From Draconibacterium halophilum (GTDB taxonomy: Bacteria; Bacteroidota; Bacteroidia; Bacteroidales; Prolixibacteraceae): a stretch of DNA of 64,000 nucleotides. A program made the position numbers and the translations under genes. Below are positions 35,129-44,432 of this stretch, one piece after another (position 1 is the stretch's first letter; the number at the start of each line of letters is the position of its first letter). The stretch is from positions 3,232,001 to 3,296,000 of the forward strand of contig NZ_CP048409.1 of NCBI RefSeq assembly GCF_010448835.1, given 5' to 3'. A model generated the notes under the pieces. That model was given only the letters and a program-made list of their open reading frames with translations, was not told the origin of the DNA and did no database searches.

Positions 35129-36970
35129 TTAGTCCTCCAAAAGTTTAGTAATACTTTCTTTTAATTCGCTAACAGTAAATGGCAAACCTTTTACCTTATT
35201 GGCCTGGTAATAGCTGAATTCAGGCAACTCATTACGCAAATAGGCTGCAAACTGACCAAGATTCAGCTCGCAAACAATAATCTTCTTGAATTTACTGAAT
35301 ACTTCTTTTGTATTTTTTGGAAGCGGCTTGATGTAGTTGAAATGAGCCAGACTCACACTTTTACCGGCAAGACGCATTTCGCGAACAGAGCTGGCAGTAT
35401 GTCCAAAAGTTCCTCCCCAGCTCACAACCAAAATATCTCCTCCGTCTTCGTCGCCACAAATTTCCAAATCAGGAATCATGTCAACTACACGCTGTACTTT
35501 TTCTTCTCTGATTTCACTGTTTTTCTGGTGATTCTCCGGATCGTGACTAACCGTTCCGGTAACATTCTTTTCAAGGCCACCAATTCGATGCTCAAATCCT
35601 GCCATTCCCGGATGAGCCCACTCGCGTGCCAGTGTTGCCACATCGCGTTTATAAGCCAAAAATTCGTCGCTGTCTTTAGCAATTCGCGGAGTAATAGATG
35701 GCATATCGGCCATTGTAGGAATTTTCCATGGCTCGCTACCGTTTCCTAAGAATCCATCGGTGAGCAAAATAACCGGCACCATTCTTTCCAATGCAATTTT
35801 TGATGCCAGAAAAGCATAATAGAAACAGTCTGATGGCGTACTGGCTGCCAATACCACAACCGGACTTTCACCGTTACGTCCGTATAAAGCCTGCATTAAA
35901 TCTGATTGCTCGGTTTTTGTTGGTAAACCAGTTGATGGGCCACCACGTTGTACGTTTACAATAACAAGCGGTAGTTCAGCCATAACAGCCAAACCAATTG
36001 CTTCTCCTTTTAATGCTAACCCGGGACCCGAAGTAGTTGTTATGGCCAGGTCGCCTGCAAACGAAGCGCCAATAGCCGAACAAATACCTGCAATCTCATC
36101 CTCTGCCTGGAATGTTTTTACGCCAAGATCTTTTCGTTCTGTTAATGCCGATAAAATATCGGTGGCAGGAGTAATTGGGTACGATCCCAAGAACAATTCC
36201 AACCCTGATTTTTCAGCAGCAGCTAAAAATCCCCAGGCGGTGGCATGGTTACCATTTATATTTCGGTATGTACCGTTTTCAATGTCTGCCGGATTCACCA
36301 GGTAGCTTGGTGTCATGTGTTGCATGGTTAATCCATAGTTGTAACCATCGTGCAATACTTTAATATTAGAATCAACAACAACCGGCTTCTTTTTAAATTT
36401 ATTTTTTACAAATTCTTCTACATATTCAAGCGGGCGGTTAAACATCCAGCATACCAAACCTAAAGCAAACATATTTTTGCTTCGTAGTACACTTTTATTA
36501 TCCAGGCCAAAATCCTTTAACCCTTCTTTTGTAAGGCTCGAGATCGGAACCGAAATCTTGAAATAATCTTCCAGGTTACATTCTGCAAAAGGATCATCCG
36601 TTTCAAAATTAGCCTTTTTCAGGTTTTTTTCTGTAAACGAATCCGAATCGTATATTATAGTACCCCCGGGCTCTAAAAAACGCGCATTAGCTTTAATTGC
36701 CGCAGGATTCATGGCAACCAATACATTCGCATTATCTCCCGGGGTATTCACTTGTTTTTGTCCAAATTGTACCTGAAACCCCGATACACCACCTACTGTC
36801 CCTTGTGGTGCACGTATTTCGGACGGGTAATCCGGAAAGGTAGAAATATCATTTCCAAGAAGCGCTGTAGTATCGGAAAACAAGGTTCCGGTAAGCTGCA
36901 TTCCATCGCCGGAATCGCCAGAAAACCTAATGGTTACTTCGTCCAGTTCGATAACTTTAGTTTCTTTCAT
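35129..36970 (-). CDS. korA: 2-oxoacid:ferredoxin oxidoreductase, fused gamma-alpha subunit
   Basis: The 613-residue protein begins with the gamma domain (about 1-190, IRFSGDSGDGMQLTGTLFSD) and continues with the alpha domain (about 230-613). The alpha part shows GSYPITPATDILSAL, QAEDEIAGICSAIGASFAGD and TTTSGPGLALKGEAIGLAVM. This fusion is normal for 2-oxoglutarate-type enzymes of Bacteroidota. With korB it forms the complete enzyme and supplies reduced ferredoxin. It is the first gene of the two-gene operon; no clear consensus promoter is visible in the 363-base spacer upstream. Confidence 0.94.
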   Translation of the reverse strand: MKETKVIELDEVTIRFSGDSGDGMQLTGTLFSDTTALLGNDISTFPDYPSEIRAPQGTVGGVSGFQVQFGQKQVNTPGDNANVLVAMNPAAIKANARFLEPGGTIIYDSDSFTEKNLKKANFETDDPFAECNLEDYFKISVPISSLTKEGLKDFGLDNKSVLRSKNMFALGLVCWMFNRPLEYVEEFVKNKFKKKPVVVDSNIKVLHDGYNYGLTMQHMTPSYLVNPADIENGTYRNINGNHATAWGFLAAAEKSGLELFLGSYPITPATDILSALTERKDLGVKTFQAEDEIAGICSAIGASFAGDLAITTTSGPGLALKGEAIGLAVMAELPLVIVNVQRGGPSTGLPTKTEQSDLMQALYGRNGESPVVVLAASTPSDCFYYAFLASKIALERMVPVILLTDGFLGNGSEPWKIPTMADMPSITPRIAKDSDEFLAYKRDVATLAREWAHPGMAGFEHRIGGLEKNVTGTVSHDPENHQKNSEIREEKVQRVVDMIPDLEICGDEDGGDILVVSWGGTFGHTASSVREMRLAGKSVSLAHFNYIKPLPKNTKEVFSKFKKIIVCELNLGQFAAYLRNELPEFSYYQANKVKGLPFTVSELKESITKLLED

Positions 36971-37333
36971 CTCATTAAAATTTATAGCTTTTAGCTGTAT
37001 TCGATGTAACTCGCTTTAAATCTCTCTTTCTAGTGCGAAAAATTATACCTGCTCGTTTCATCTCTAAAAATATTTGAATTCATTTTTGAAAAAGAACGGT
37101 TTATTTTAACACAACCCAATTTTCAAATTTTAGTTATTTTCTTTTAAGTCTGTATAATTCATAAAAAAAACGCCTCCAAAACTACTAAATCATAATTTTA
37201 GAACCGGTTTTCATCAAGGTCGATCGAAATAATCTAAAGCAAATGTAACCATTATTTAACAAGATTTGAATGACTTATGCGATAGTTTTTTGGTTTTCTT
37301 ATTTTTGTAATCAATTTAAACTCTATTCAGATA
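36971..37333. other. divergent spacer between korA and the gamma carbonic anhydrase gene
   Basis: This AT-rich spacer carries the promoters of both genes. The only recognisable element is on the plus strand, TATG-N20-TATTTTTG at 37276-37307, listed separately. I see no reading frame, repeat array or clear RNA structure in the rest. Confidence 0.5.
37276..37307 (+). promoter_or_regulatory. candidate promoter of the gamma carbonic anhydrase gene
   Basis: TATTTTTG at 37300-37307 fits TAnnTTTG exactly. TATG at 37276-37279 is one base off TTTG, with a 20-base spacer. The ATG at 37334 follows 26 bases later. Confidence 0.5.
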
Positions 37334-37846
37334 ATGGCAATAATAAAAGAGCTAAACGATAAGAAACCAAAAATAGGAAAAGACTGTTTTTTGGCTGAAA
37401 CTGCAACACTAATCGGCGATGTGGAAATTGGTGATAACTGCAGCATTTGGTATAGTGCTGTTCTTCGCGGCGATGTGCATTATATTAAAATTGGTAATAA
37501 TACGAATGTGCAGGACAATGCCACCATTCATGCTACTTACCAAAAAAGCCCCACTCATATTGGCAATAACGTTACCATTGCACACGGAGCTATCGTTCAT
37601 GGTTGTACATTAAAAGATAATGTAATGATTGGTATGAACGCCGTAATTCTCGACAACGCAATTGTTGAAAGCAACTCGATTGTTGCAGCAGGCTCGGTAG
37701 TTACAAAAGGTACACGTGTTGAATCGGGCAGTGTTTACGCAGGCGTCCCGGCACGGAAGGTAAAGGATATAAGTCCCGAATTGCTGCACGGCGAAGTGGA
37801 ACGAATTGCAAATGCCTACCACATGTATTCAAGCTGGTATAAGTAA
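37334..37846 (+). CDS. gamma carbonic anhydrase family protein
   Basis: The 170-residue protein is a left-handed beta-helix trimer of the gamma carbonic anhydrase/PaaY type. Repeated hexapeptides are clear (VEIGDNCSIWYSAVLRGDVH, NNVTIAHGAIVHGCTLKDNV). The metal histidines are in the NATIHA..., THIGNNVTIAHGAIVHGC region. A final amphipathic helix closes the fold. It may hydrate carbon dioxide or act on CoA esters; many members have no measured activity. It is 62 bases upstream of the nucleotidyltransferase gene in the same direction. Confidence 0.9.
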   Translation: MAIIKELNDKKPKIGKDCFLAETATLIGDVEIGDNCSIWYSAVLRGDVHYIKIGNNTNVQDNATIHATYQKSPTHIGNNVTIAHGAIVHGCTLKDNVMIGMNAVILDNAIVESNSIVAAGSVVTKGTRVESGSVYAGVPARKVKDISPELLHGEVERIANAYHMYSSWYK

Positions 37847-37908
37847 ATAAAGAAGCACGAAGACAAAAGTCCGAAGTAATAATAAATAAGAACCAAAAAA
37901 TTAAAAGA

Positions 37909-38811
37909 ATGAAACCAACCTTACTCATATTGGCTGCCGGAATGGGAAGTCGTTTTGGAGGATTGAAACAAATTGAACCTGTTGGCCCAAACGGAGAAGC
38001 AATTATTGACTACACCATATTCGACGCTATTCGTGCCGGTTTTGGCAAAGTAGTTTTTGTTATTCGCGAAAGTTTTGCCGATGCTTTTAAGGAAAAGTTT
38101 GATGCTAAATTAAGGGACAAAATTGATGTGGAATACGTTTTCCAGGAACTGGATAACTTGCCCGAAGGATTTACATTGCCCGAAGGGCGCGAAAAACCAT
38201 GGGGAACAGCACATGCAATTCTGGTTGCCAAAAATGTAATTAACGAGCCGTTTTGCGCCATCAACGCCGACGACTTCTACGGAGATGGAGCCTACCAGAT
38301 TATGGCCGACTTCCTGAACAACTCGGTGCAGGAACAAACTTACTCAATGATCGGCTACCAACTTAAAAACACGCTGTCGGAACACGGATCGGTCTCGCGG
38401 GGTATGTGCACGGTGAATGAAAACGACAACCTGGTAAAGATTGTTGAAACACACAACATTTTCAAAAAAGAAAATGCTGCCGTAACCATCGCGGAAGATG
38501 GTTCGGAAACTCCTTTAACAGGAAACGAAAGAGTATCGATGAATTTCTGGGGTTTTCATCCATCTATTTTCGAAGCGCTGGAAAGAAAATTCGTAAAGTT
38601 TCTCGAAACCGAAATCGATAAACCAAAATCGGAAATGTACATCCCGTCGGTGGTTTTTGAAATGATTGGGGACAACGATGTGGAAGTGAAAGTGTTGGAA
38701 GCCAATTCGCCGTGGTTTGGCGTAACCTACCAGGAGGATAAACCGATTGTGGTAAATAAAATTAAAACACTTATTAACGAAGGCGTATATCCCGAAAAAC
38801 TCTGGAAATAA
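37909..38811 (+). CDS. sugar-1-phosphate nucleotidyltransferase-like protein
   Basis: The 300-residue protein has the nucleotide-binding signature LILAAGMGSRFGGLKQIEPV at residues 5-24. An acidic metal site AINADDFYGDGAY lies near 120-132, and SMNFWGFHPSIFE follows. It would couple a nucleoside triphosphate to a sugar 1-phosphate. The next gene encodes a NahK-like sugar-1-kinase, so the pair would salvage a free sugar straight to the activated form. Neither sugar nor nucleotide can be named from sequence. The spacers on both sides contain GCACGAAG words, and a hairpin with arms 38827-38834 and 38855-38862 follows the gene. Confidence 0.88.
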   Translation: MKPTLLILAAGMGSRFGGLKQIEPVGPNGEAIIDYTIFDAIRAGFGKVVFVIRESFADAFKEKFDAKLRDKIDVEYVFQELDNLPEGFTLPEGREKPWGTAHAILVAKNVINEPFCAINADDFYGDGAYQIMADFLNNSVQEQTYSMIGYQLKNTLSEHGSVSRGMCTVNENDNLVKIVETHNIFKKENAAVTIAEDGSETPLTGNERVSMNFWGFHPSIFEALERKFVKFLETEIDKPKSEMYIPSVVFEMIGDNDVEVKVLEANSPWFGVTYQEDKPIVVNKIKTLINEGVYPEKLWK

Positions 38812-38897
38812 TTATACGATTTTAAAGCACGAAGCTGGGACCAAATTCTTCCGACTTCGTGCTTCTGCCTACTAATTTTTACAATATCTGAACTAAC

Positions 38898-39995
38898 ATG
38901 ACTGATTTAAAAAACATTGCACAAAACTTTCAACTTGATGCTGAAATTGAAAATGTAAAACCACTGGGCGAGGGTTTTATCAACGATACTTTTATTATTG
39001 AATCGAAAGACGGCGGGCCAAAATATATTCTACAGCGTAAGAACAAAAACATCTTCTCGCCTATTCCATCCATGATGGAGAACATTCAAAAAGTTTGTAC
39101 ACACATTAAAAAGAAAGTTGTTGACGCCGGGGGTGATCCAATGCGCGAAGCAATGACCATCATTCCCACAAAAGACGAAAAGCTTTATTTTCTTGATCAC
39201 GAGGATGAATACTGGGCAGTTTGTCTGTTTATAAAAGACACCATTGCATACGAAGCAGCAGAAACCCCGGAACTGGCTTATGCCGGCGGAAAAGGAATTG
39301 GGAAGTTCCAATCGCTGGTAGCCGATTTGCAAGAACCTCTTGTTAATATTCTACCCGGTTTTCATGATATCCGCTATCGTTTTAAACAATGGGAAGAGGT
39401 GCTGGAGAAAGATACAGCGGGCAGGAAAGAAAAGGTGAGCGAAGAAATTTCATGGATAGAAAGCAGAAAAGATGAAATGCTTAATTTCTGGGAGTTAGTG
39501 GAAAATGGTACAATTCCAACACGTATCAGCCATAACGACACAAAAATAAACAACATTCTTTTTGATAAAAATGGGGATGTGCTTTGCGTTATCGATTTAG
39601 ATACCGTACTCAGCAGCACCGTTTTAAACGACTTTGGCGATGCGATGCGCTTTTATACCAACACCGGCAAAGAAGACGATGAGAACCTCGACAATGTTTC
39701 GATGGACATGGCAATTTTTAAAGCTTTTGCTAAAGGATACCTGGAAGAAACAGCATCGTTCCTAAGCGCCAAAGAAATCGAATACCTGGCTTTTTCGGCA
39801 CGTTATATTACCTACGAACAAGTACTGCGATTCCTAATGGATTATATTGACGGAGATAATTATTACAAAACAAAATCACCCGATCATAATTTGATTCGCA
39901 CACGTGCACAATACAGATTATTGCAAAGTATGGAGGATCAGTTTGAAACGATGGATGATTTTGTAAAATCGTATGTTGCTGAACTCAAGAATTAG
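38898..39995 (+). CDS. aminoglycoside phosphotransferase-fold kinase, NahK-like sugar 1-kinase
   Basis: The 365-residue protein has the kinase fold of choline and aminoglycoside kinases. LGEGFINDTFII (about residues 23-34) is the nucleotide loop. RISHNDTKINNILFD (about 208-222) holds the catalytic Asp, and VIDLDTVLSSTV (about 232-243) the metal Asp. The HNDTK-N-N pattern is that of N-acetylhexosamine 1-kinases. Together with the nucleotidyltransferase upstream it suggests salvage of a hexosamine or similar sugar, plausibly released from glycans. The gene ends at a terminator shared with murI. Confidence 0.82.
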   Translation: MTDLKNIAQNFQLDAEIENVKPLGEGFINDTFIIESKDGGPKYILQRKNKNIFSPIPSMMENIQKVCTHIKKKVVDAGGDPMREAMTIIPTKDEKLYFLDHEDEYWAVCLFIKDTIAYEAAETPELAYAGGKGIGKFQSLVADLQEPLVNILPGFHDIRYRFKQWEEVLEKDTAGRKEKVSEEISWIESRKDEMLNFWELVENGTIPTRISHNDTKINNILFDKNGDVLCVIDLDTVLSSTVLNDFGDAMRFYTNTGKEDDENLDNVSMDMAIFKAFAKGYLEETASFLSAKEIEYLAFSARYITYEQVLRFLMDYIDGDNYYKTKSPDHNLIRTRAQYRLLQSMEDQFETMDDFVKSYVAELKN

Positions 39996-39997
39996 AA

Positions 39998-40026
39998 AGT
40001 ACACCTGCTAAAGGTGTACTGTTTTA
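39998..40026 (+). terminator. terminator between the sugar kinase and murI
   Basis: AGTACACCT at 39999-40007 pairs with AGGTGTACT at 40012-40020, followed by GTTTTAG. The right arm lies inside the last codons of murI, so the convergent genes share the structure. Confidence 0.7.
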
Positions 40027-40835
40027 GCTTTTACTTCACTCCCCATAAATAAAGCTGCTTTGCTTTCAAAAGTTGCGGCCGATTCTGTGGTTTGATATTC
40101 CAGACTTACGCCTTTACTGAGCCGTTTTTCCATTTCAGGATGACGCTTAAGGTAATCAACCAGTTTTTCAGCAACAATTGCTCCCTGAGTTAATATATTT
40201 ATATTCTCAGGTACATATTTTTTAATCACATCAATGAGCAGAGGATAATGCGTACAACCCAATATAAGTGTATCTATTGATTTATCTTTCTGAAAAACAG
40301 ATTCAATGTTTTTCTGCACGAAATAATCGGCACCTGAATTTTCAATTTCATTATTTTCAACCAAAGGCACCCACATCGGGCAAGCTTCCTGAATTGTTGA
40401 CCTTACTCTTCCTTCCGACCATTTTTTCAACTCAATCGGATACGATTCTGATACAACTGTTCCAACAGTTCCCAATACGCCAACATGTCCGTTCTTTGTT
40501 ATTTCTGAGACTTTCTCAACACTTGGTCGAATCACTCCAAGTACACGGTTTTCGGGAGCCAGATGCGGCAAATCCAACATTTGAATATTGCGCAAAGCCT
40601 TTGCCGAAGCCGTGTTACAGGCAAGAATTACCAGCGGGCATCCCTGTGCAAACAAGTACTTTACCGCCTGCAAAGTGTAATCGTAAACCACATCAAACGA
40701 ACGGGTTCCGTATGGTGTACGGGCATTGTCGCCAAGGTATAAAAAGTCGTATTCGGGCATCCATTTTATCAGTTCTTTTAAAACGGTTAGCCCGCCATAC
40801 CCGGAATCAAAAACTCCAATTGGAGAGGATTTCAT
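40008..40835 (-). CDS. murI: glutamate racemase
   Basis: MurI makes D-glutamate for peptidoglycan. From ATG 40835 (the TTG at 40844 is less likely) the protein has 275 residues. The two catalytic cysteines are in ILACNTASAKALRN near residue 72 and in LGCTHYPLLID near 190. The start IGVFDSGYGGLTVL is typical, as is LGDNARTPYGTRS. The gene lies 20 bases downstream of the broken glycogen synthase gene. In most Bacteroidota murI closes the bamA-ompH cluster directly, so the glycogen synthase gene appears to have come in between. Confidence 0.96.
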   Translation of the reverse strand: MKSSPIGVFDSGYGGLTVLKELIKWMPEYDFLYLGDNARTPYGTRSFDVVYDYTLQAVKYLFAQGCPLVILACNTASAKALRNIQMLDLPHLAPENRVLGVIRPSVEKVSEITKNGHVGVLGTVGTVVSESYPIELKKWSEGRVRSTIQEACPMWVPLVENNEIENSGADYFVQKNIESVFQKDKSIDTLILGCTHYPLLIDVIKKYVPENINILTQGAIVAEKLVDYLKRHPEMEKRLSKGVSLEYQTTESAATFESKAALFMGSEVKAKTVHL

Positions 40836-40855
40836 AGTATTCAAATCGTTTGTTT

Positions 40856-42693
40856 TTAACGCTCGGAAACCAATTTATAGGCTTCATTATAAAATTTCCC
40901 CAGATTCGACCAATCGAAATGCATGGCTGCTTCCTCGGAACGATATCGCAATGCAATCCTGTCGCGACGCGATAAGTTTACAAACTCGAATAACATATTT
41001 GCCAGTTCTTCGGCTGCCCGGTTAAAATTCCCATCGGTGCGGTCGATTATAAACAACCCTTTGTCATCATGATCAGGTATGTTATTTACCACATAATCTC
41101 CAAATCCGGCAAGATTACTGGTTACCGATGGCAAACCACTGGCCAGACATTCCAGCGGCGTGTATCCCCATGGTTCGTACATACTTGGGAAAATCCCCAA
41201 ATGACATCCACGCACAAATTGCGTATAATCCATTTTAAACAAAGGGTTCGTTGTTGATATAAAGTCGGGGTGATATACTATTTTAACTTTATCATGTTGG
41301 TTATTCACCATGTTCGATGTACGGAGGAAATTCAGAATTTCGTCTTTGGCATCGTCAACCAAAGTATGTGTAACAATTTTTGGCAGGTTTTTCGTTTTCC
41401 AACTTTGTACATTCCTTCGCAATTTTAATCGCAGATAATCATCAACCAAAGCTCTCAAGTCAGGGAACTCATAAGCACCTGTAATACTTGTAATTTTATT
41501 GTATAAACGGTCGCCTACCTGCGCTTGAATCTCTCCAACAACACGGCCAACATCTTCAATCTGAGCTTTTGATTGCAGTACCTCCGGATTAAAAGAATAA
41601 AACGGACGTTTTGTTATAAAGAAGGAAACCACCGTCATGTCGGTTCCCGCTTGCTGCATTTTCCAGTTTAATCGAGCCAAAGCCTCAAGTGTTAAATCGT
41701 AACCTTTATTTTGATACTCGTAACGACCGGAGGTGAAGAAATATAAAGTCTTATCCAGATCGAATGAATAGCTCTGAAAAAAGTGCCCCATTACAAACTC
41801 ATGAATCTTTTTCTTCACCTGAACATGCTGGTTTTGCATCTCGTGGGTGGCTTCAAAGCGCTCAATATTTAGGCCGTTCGGCAGGATCATATCCGGCGTG
41901 CGGCCCAACAAGTAGGTACACTCCTGAGCGGTTACCTCACTAACCGTTGTAAATACATGAGCCCGTGTGCCGATGCCCGCTCTATATTTGCAATTGGCCC
42001 TACATTAAATCTATTGGCTTCTTCTTCCCAGTTATAAAATGGTAGGTGACTGTAAAAATCCTGATCATTCATTGCCAGATAACGCCCCAGCAAAGTTGCA
42101 TGTGTTGTAAATACTGTTTTTATATTCAGGTTTGATTTTCGTATTCCGGGAATCGGCAGACCCGCCATCCATTCATGAAAGTGGGCGATAATAGTGTCGT
42201 TACAAAAATCGGTTCCACATAAATAATGGAAAAACTCTTTTACCTGAAACCCAAATGCTACTACTTTATCCAACAACTCATCGCCGTCGGGGATAGCAAT
42301 ATTGTAATCCTTAAAGAGGTAATATTTTATTTCACCGAGTTTGTCGTAGATAGAATAAGGGTTAAAAAGAATCACATTGGGACGACCCGAGACTATCCAT
42401 TGGCCATAATACACTTCAAAGCCGCGCGATTGCATTTCCAATACCGCTTTCCCAATGGGTGTGGAGAAATCGGTTGCCGGATCGAAGTGTGCTGCTGCCT
42501 GATCGGCAAAATAAGGCCCGATAAGAAAATAATTCTCGTTCCCCCATTTGTCAATTACCGACGGCACTTTTGAGCGGATTACGGTGTAAATCCCGCCTAC
42601 CTGGTTACAAACTTCCCAGGCTACTTCAAACAATTTAGCCTTTTCAACTAGCTCTTCTTTTTCATCCTCCTTTTTTATCTTCGCTGCTTTCAT
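40856..42693 (-). pseudogene. glycogen synthase (GT3-like), interrupted by an 8-base frameshifting insertion
   Basis: Two frames together encode one glycogen/starch synthase. The upstream part (42693 to about 41964) has VCNQVGGIYTVIRSKV, HFHEWMAGLPIPG and FTTHATLLGRYLA. It then leaves the family pattern and stops at 41932. The downstream part continues exactly where the first breaks off (VFTTVSEVTAQECTYLLGR, then PNGLN). It contains the donor-site motif YEPWGYTPLECLASGLPSVT, and it stops at 40856. Removing eight bases near 41956-41971 restores about 609 residues. There, CATGAGCC and CGTGTGCC form an imperfect tandem pair, and both spell the same Ala-His in reverse. The cause may be a true mutation or an assembly joint. 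Confidence 0.88.
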
Positions 42694-42888
42694 AAGTCTA
42701 TTTTAGTTAGATCTCTGGTTATTATCATTTTCTAGTAATACCGGAACAACCGGATGTCTGGAATTTTAGAGATCAATAAATATAGTTTTAATCTATAATC
42801 ATTGCAATATGTTTTAGAATAAAAAAAAGTAAATCCTGAATGAAAGCAGAATACGCTCACCCGGTTTTTAACAGATCGTATGATGATT

Positions 42889-43075
42889 AGAGTTTATCAC
42901 TCAGTATATAGCTCCTATCACTGCTCTGCTGATAGTTATCACTCATAAAAAGCTGTTATCACTCATTGGCAGATAGTTATCACTCGTCTGAAATGAGTTA
43001 TCACTCAAAAAAACCAGTTATCACTTACATTCTTCCTGTTATCACTGGAGATGACTTACATTTCGCCGGTGATAA
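42889..43075. repeat. array B: TATCACT tandem array, period 20-21 bases
   Basis: TATCACT occurs eight times in a row on the plus strand, starting at 42895, 42916, 42937, 42957, 42978, 42999, 43019 and 43040. The steps are 21, 21, 20, 21, 21, 20 and 21, mean 20.7. Six units extend the core to GTTATCAC, usually followed by TC. The other 11-13 bases of each unit are unrelated. One reversed copy (GGTGATA, 43069-43075) ends the series. The array lies in the 523-base spacer upstream of the glycogen synthase gene and downstream of ompH. The rest of that spacer (42694-42888) shows no gene or clear promoter. Confidence 0.9.
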
Positions 43076-43159
43076 AAGCATTATCTGACGCTTTTGTTAT
43101 TTTTTCAATAAAAATAAAGAAGAACAGACCGGCATGTGAATAGATTTCTACGGGGGCAC

Positions 43160-43190
43160 AAAAAAGCCGCTTATCTTTCGACAAGCGGCT
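43160..43190 (-). terminator. terminator of the bamA-ompH cluster
   Basis: AGCCGCTT at 43165-43172 pairs with AAGCGGCT at 43183-43190. On the minus strand six T follow. It ends transcription after the second ompH gene, so the glycogen synthase and murI genes are transcribed separately. Confidence 0.85.
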
Positions 43191-43216
43191 CTTAAATATC
43201 TTAGCAATTAAGTTTC

Positions 43217-43741
43217 TTACTGAATACCTAATTTCGTTTTTACCAACGGTAAAACATCAACACTTTGGTTTGATTTGTAAAGGATAGTTCTGTTTCCCTG
43301 ACCTGCATCGAAAACATAAATCAGACCTTGCTCTTTTGCTACCTCTTCAATTGCTTTTTCAGCTTTATCAAAAACAGGAGATAAAAGCTCTGCTTGTTTT
43401 TGCTGTACTTGCTGTTGCGCAGTTGCCTGGTAATTCTGAATGCGTTGCTGTACGTCCTGAATTTCTGCAATTTTTGCATTTCTTTTTATATCAGATACGG
43501 CTTCGCCCATCGCTTCAAATTCAGCTAATTTCGCCTGGTAATCTTGTTGCATTTCACCAAGAATTTCTTCCAATTCACCTTGAAACGTATTAAACTCAGC
43601 TTCAGCAGCGGTTCTCTCTGGCATTACTTGTACCAGGGCCTGCAGGTCGATGTGGCCGAATTTTAAAGCTTGTGCATTGGCAGCAGTATATGATGCTACA
43701 GTGATCATTAGCACTGCCATTAATTTCATTAAATTTCTCAT
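43217..43741 (-). CDS. OmpH/Skp family periplasmic chaperone
   Basis: I start at ATG 43741 (MRNLMKLMAVLMITVASYTA), which gives a clean signal peptide and 174 residues. A start ten codons upstream (43771) is possible. The mature protein begins LKFGHIDLQALVQVMPERTA and is mostly a long Gln- and Glu-rich coiled coil (residues about 50-130). It ends with a short strand domain, as in Skp. Skp-like trimers hold unfolded outer-membrane proteins in the periplasm. It follows a second ompH copy and bamA in one operon. Confidence 0.92.
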   Translation of the reverse strand: MRNLMKLMAVLMITVASYTAANAQALKFGHIDLQALVQVMPERTAAEAEFNTFQGELEEILGEMQQDYQAKLAEFEAMGEAVSDIKRNAKIAEIQDVQQRIQNYQATAQQQVQQKQAELLSPVFDKAEKAIEEVAKEQGLIYVFDAGQGNRTILYKSNQSVDVLPLVKTKLGIQ

Positions 43742-43854
43742 AATCAATGTGGTCTTAATTTTTGCTTGCAAATATAGTATTTAATACCAAAAAATAATTA
43801 AAATGAACAACTGAATTAGGTTGAATCATTCTATATAAAAAGCCTAACTCCTTT

Positions 43855-44367
43855 CTATTTGTACCCCAGCTTTCTCAGCACTTCATCGCTAAGATCGTAA
43901 CGTGGGTTGGTATAGAATAAAGTAGCATCGCCGGCCTTATCAAAAATCACGGCATAGCTTCCGTCGGTAGCTATTTCCTGAACTGCATTAAAGATATCAT
44001 CCTGAATAGGTTTAATCAATCCCTGACGCTTTTTGAAGAGGTCGCCGCTTGGCCCAAAATACTTACGTTGCAAAGTTTTATAATCTTTTTCTTTTGTAAT
44101 AATCACATCTTCGCGTTTGCGTTTCATATCTTCGGAAAGCAAAACACTTTCTGCCTGAAAATCCTGATACATTTGTTCAATCTCGGCATGCATCGATTCC
44201 AATTCTTTTTGGTATTGCGATGACAATTGATTCAGTTGCTCCTGTGCGGCAGTAAACGACGGAATGTTTTCCATAATGTATTCCGAATCGATAAATGCAT
44301 ATTTCTGAGCACTTGCAAATAATGTTACTGAAAATATTACTGCAATCGTTAAAATAATTTTCTTCAT
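43855..44367 (-). CDS. OmpH/Skp family periplasmic chaperone
   Basis: The 170-residue protein has a signal peptide (MKKIILTIAVIFSVTLFASA), the start KYAFIDSEYIMENIPSFTAA, and a coiled coil at about 40-110. A C-terminal beta part (SYAVIFDKAGDATLFYTNPR) follows. The two ompH genes downstream of bamA are usual in Bacteroidota and may deliver barrels to BamA in different ways. The gaps to bamA (65 bases) and to the next ompH (113 bases) are compatible with one transcript. Confidence 0.93.
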   Translation of the reverse strand: MKKIILTIAVIFSVTLFASAQKYAFIDSEYIMENIPSFTAAQEQLNQLSSQYQKELESMHAEIEQMYQDFQAESVLLSEDMKRKREDVIITKEKDYKTLQRKYFGPSGDLFKKRQGLIKPIQDDIFNAVQEIATDGSYAVIFDKAGDATLFYTNPRYDLSDEVLRKLGYK

Positions 44368-44432
44368 GGCAAATTCTTTTTTAGTTAAACTGGTTTTTGT
44401 CTATCATATTTTATGCCAAACCTTATTTCTTA

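Noticed and set aside
41900..42010. Programmed frameshift in glycogen synthase
   Set aside because: The shift comes from an 8-base duplication and not from a slippery heptamer. No stimulatory structure is evident.
42889..43075. CRISPR array at 42.9 kb
   Set aside because: The conserved part is only seven to ten bases and the filler 11-13, far shorter than CRISPR repeats and spacers. No cas gene is in the window.
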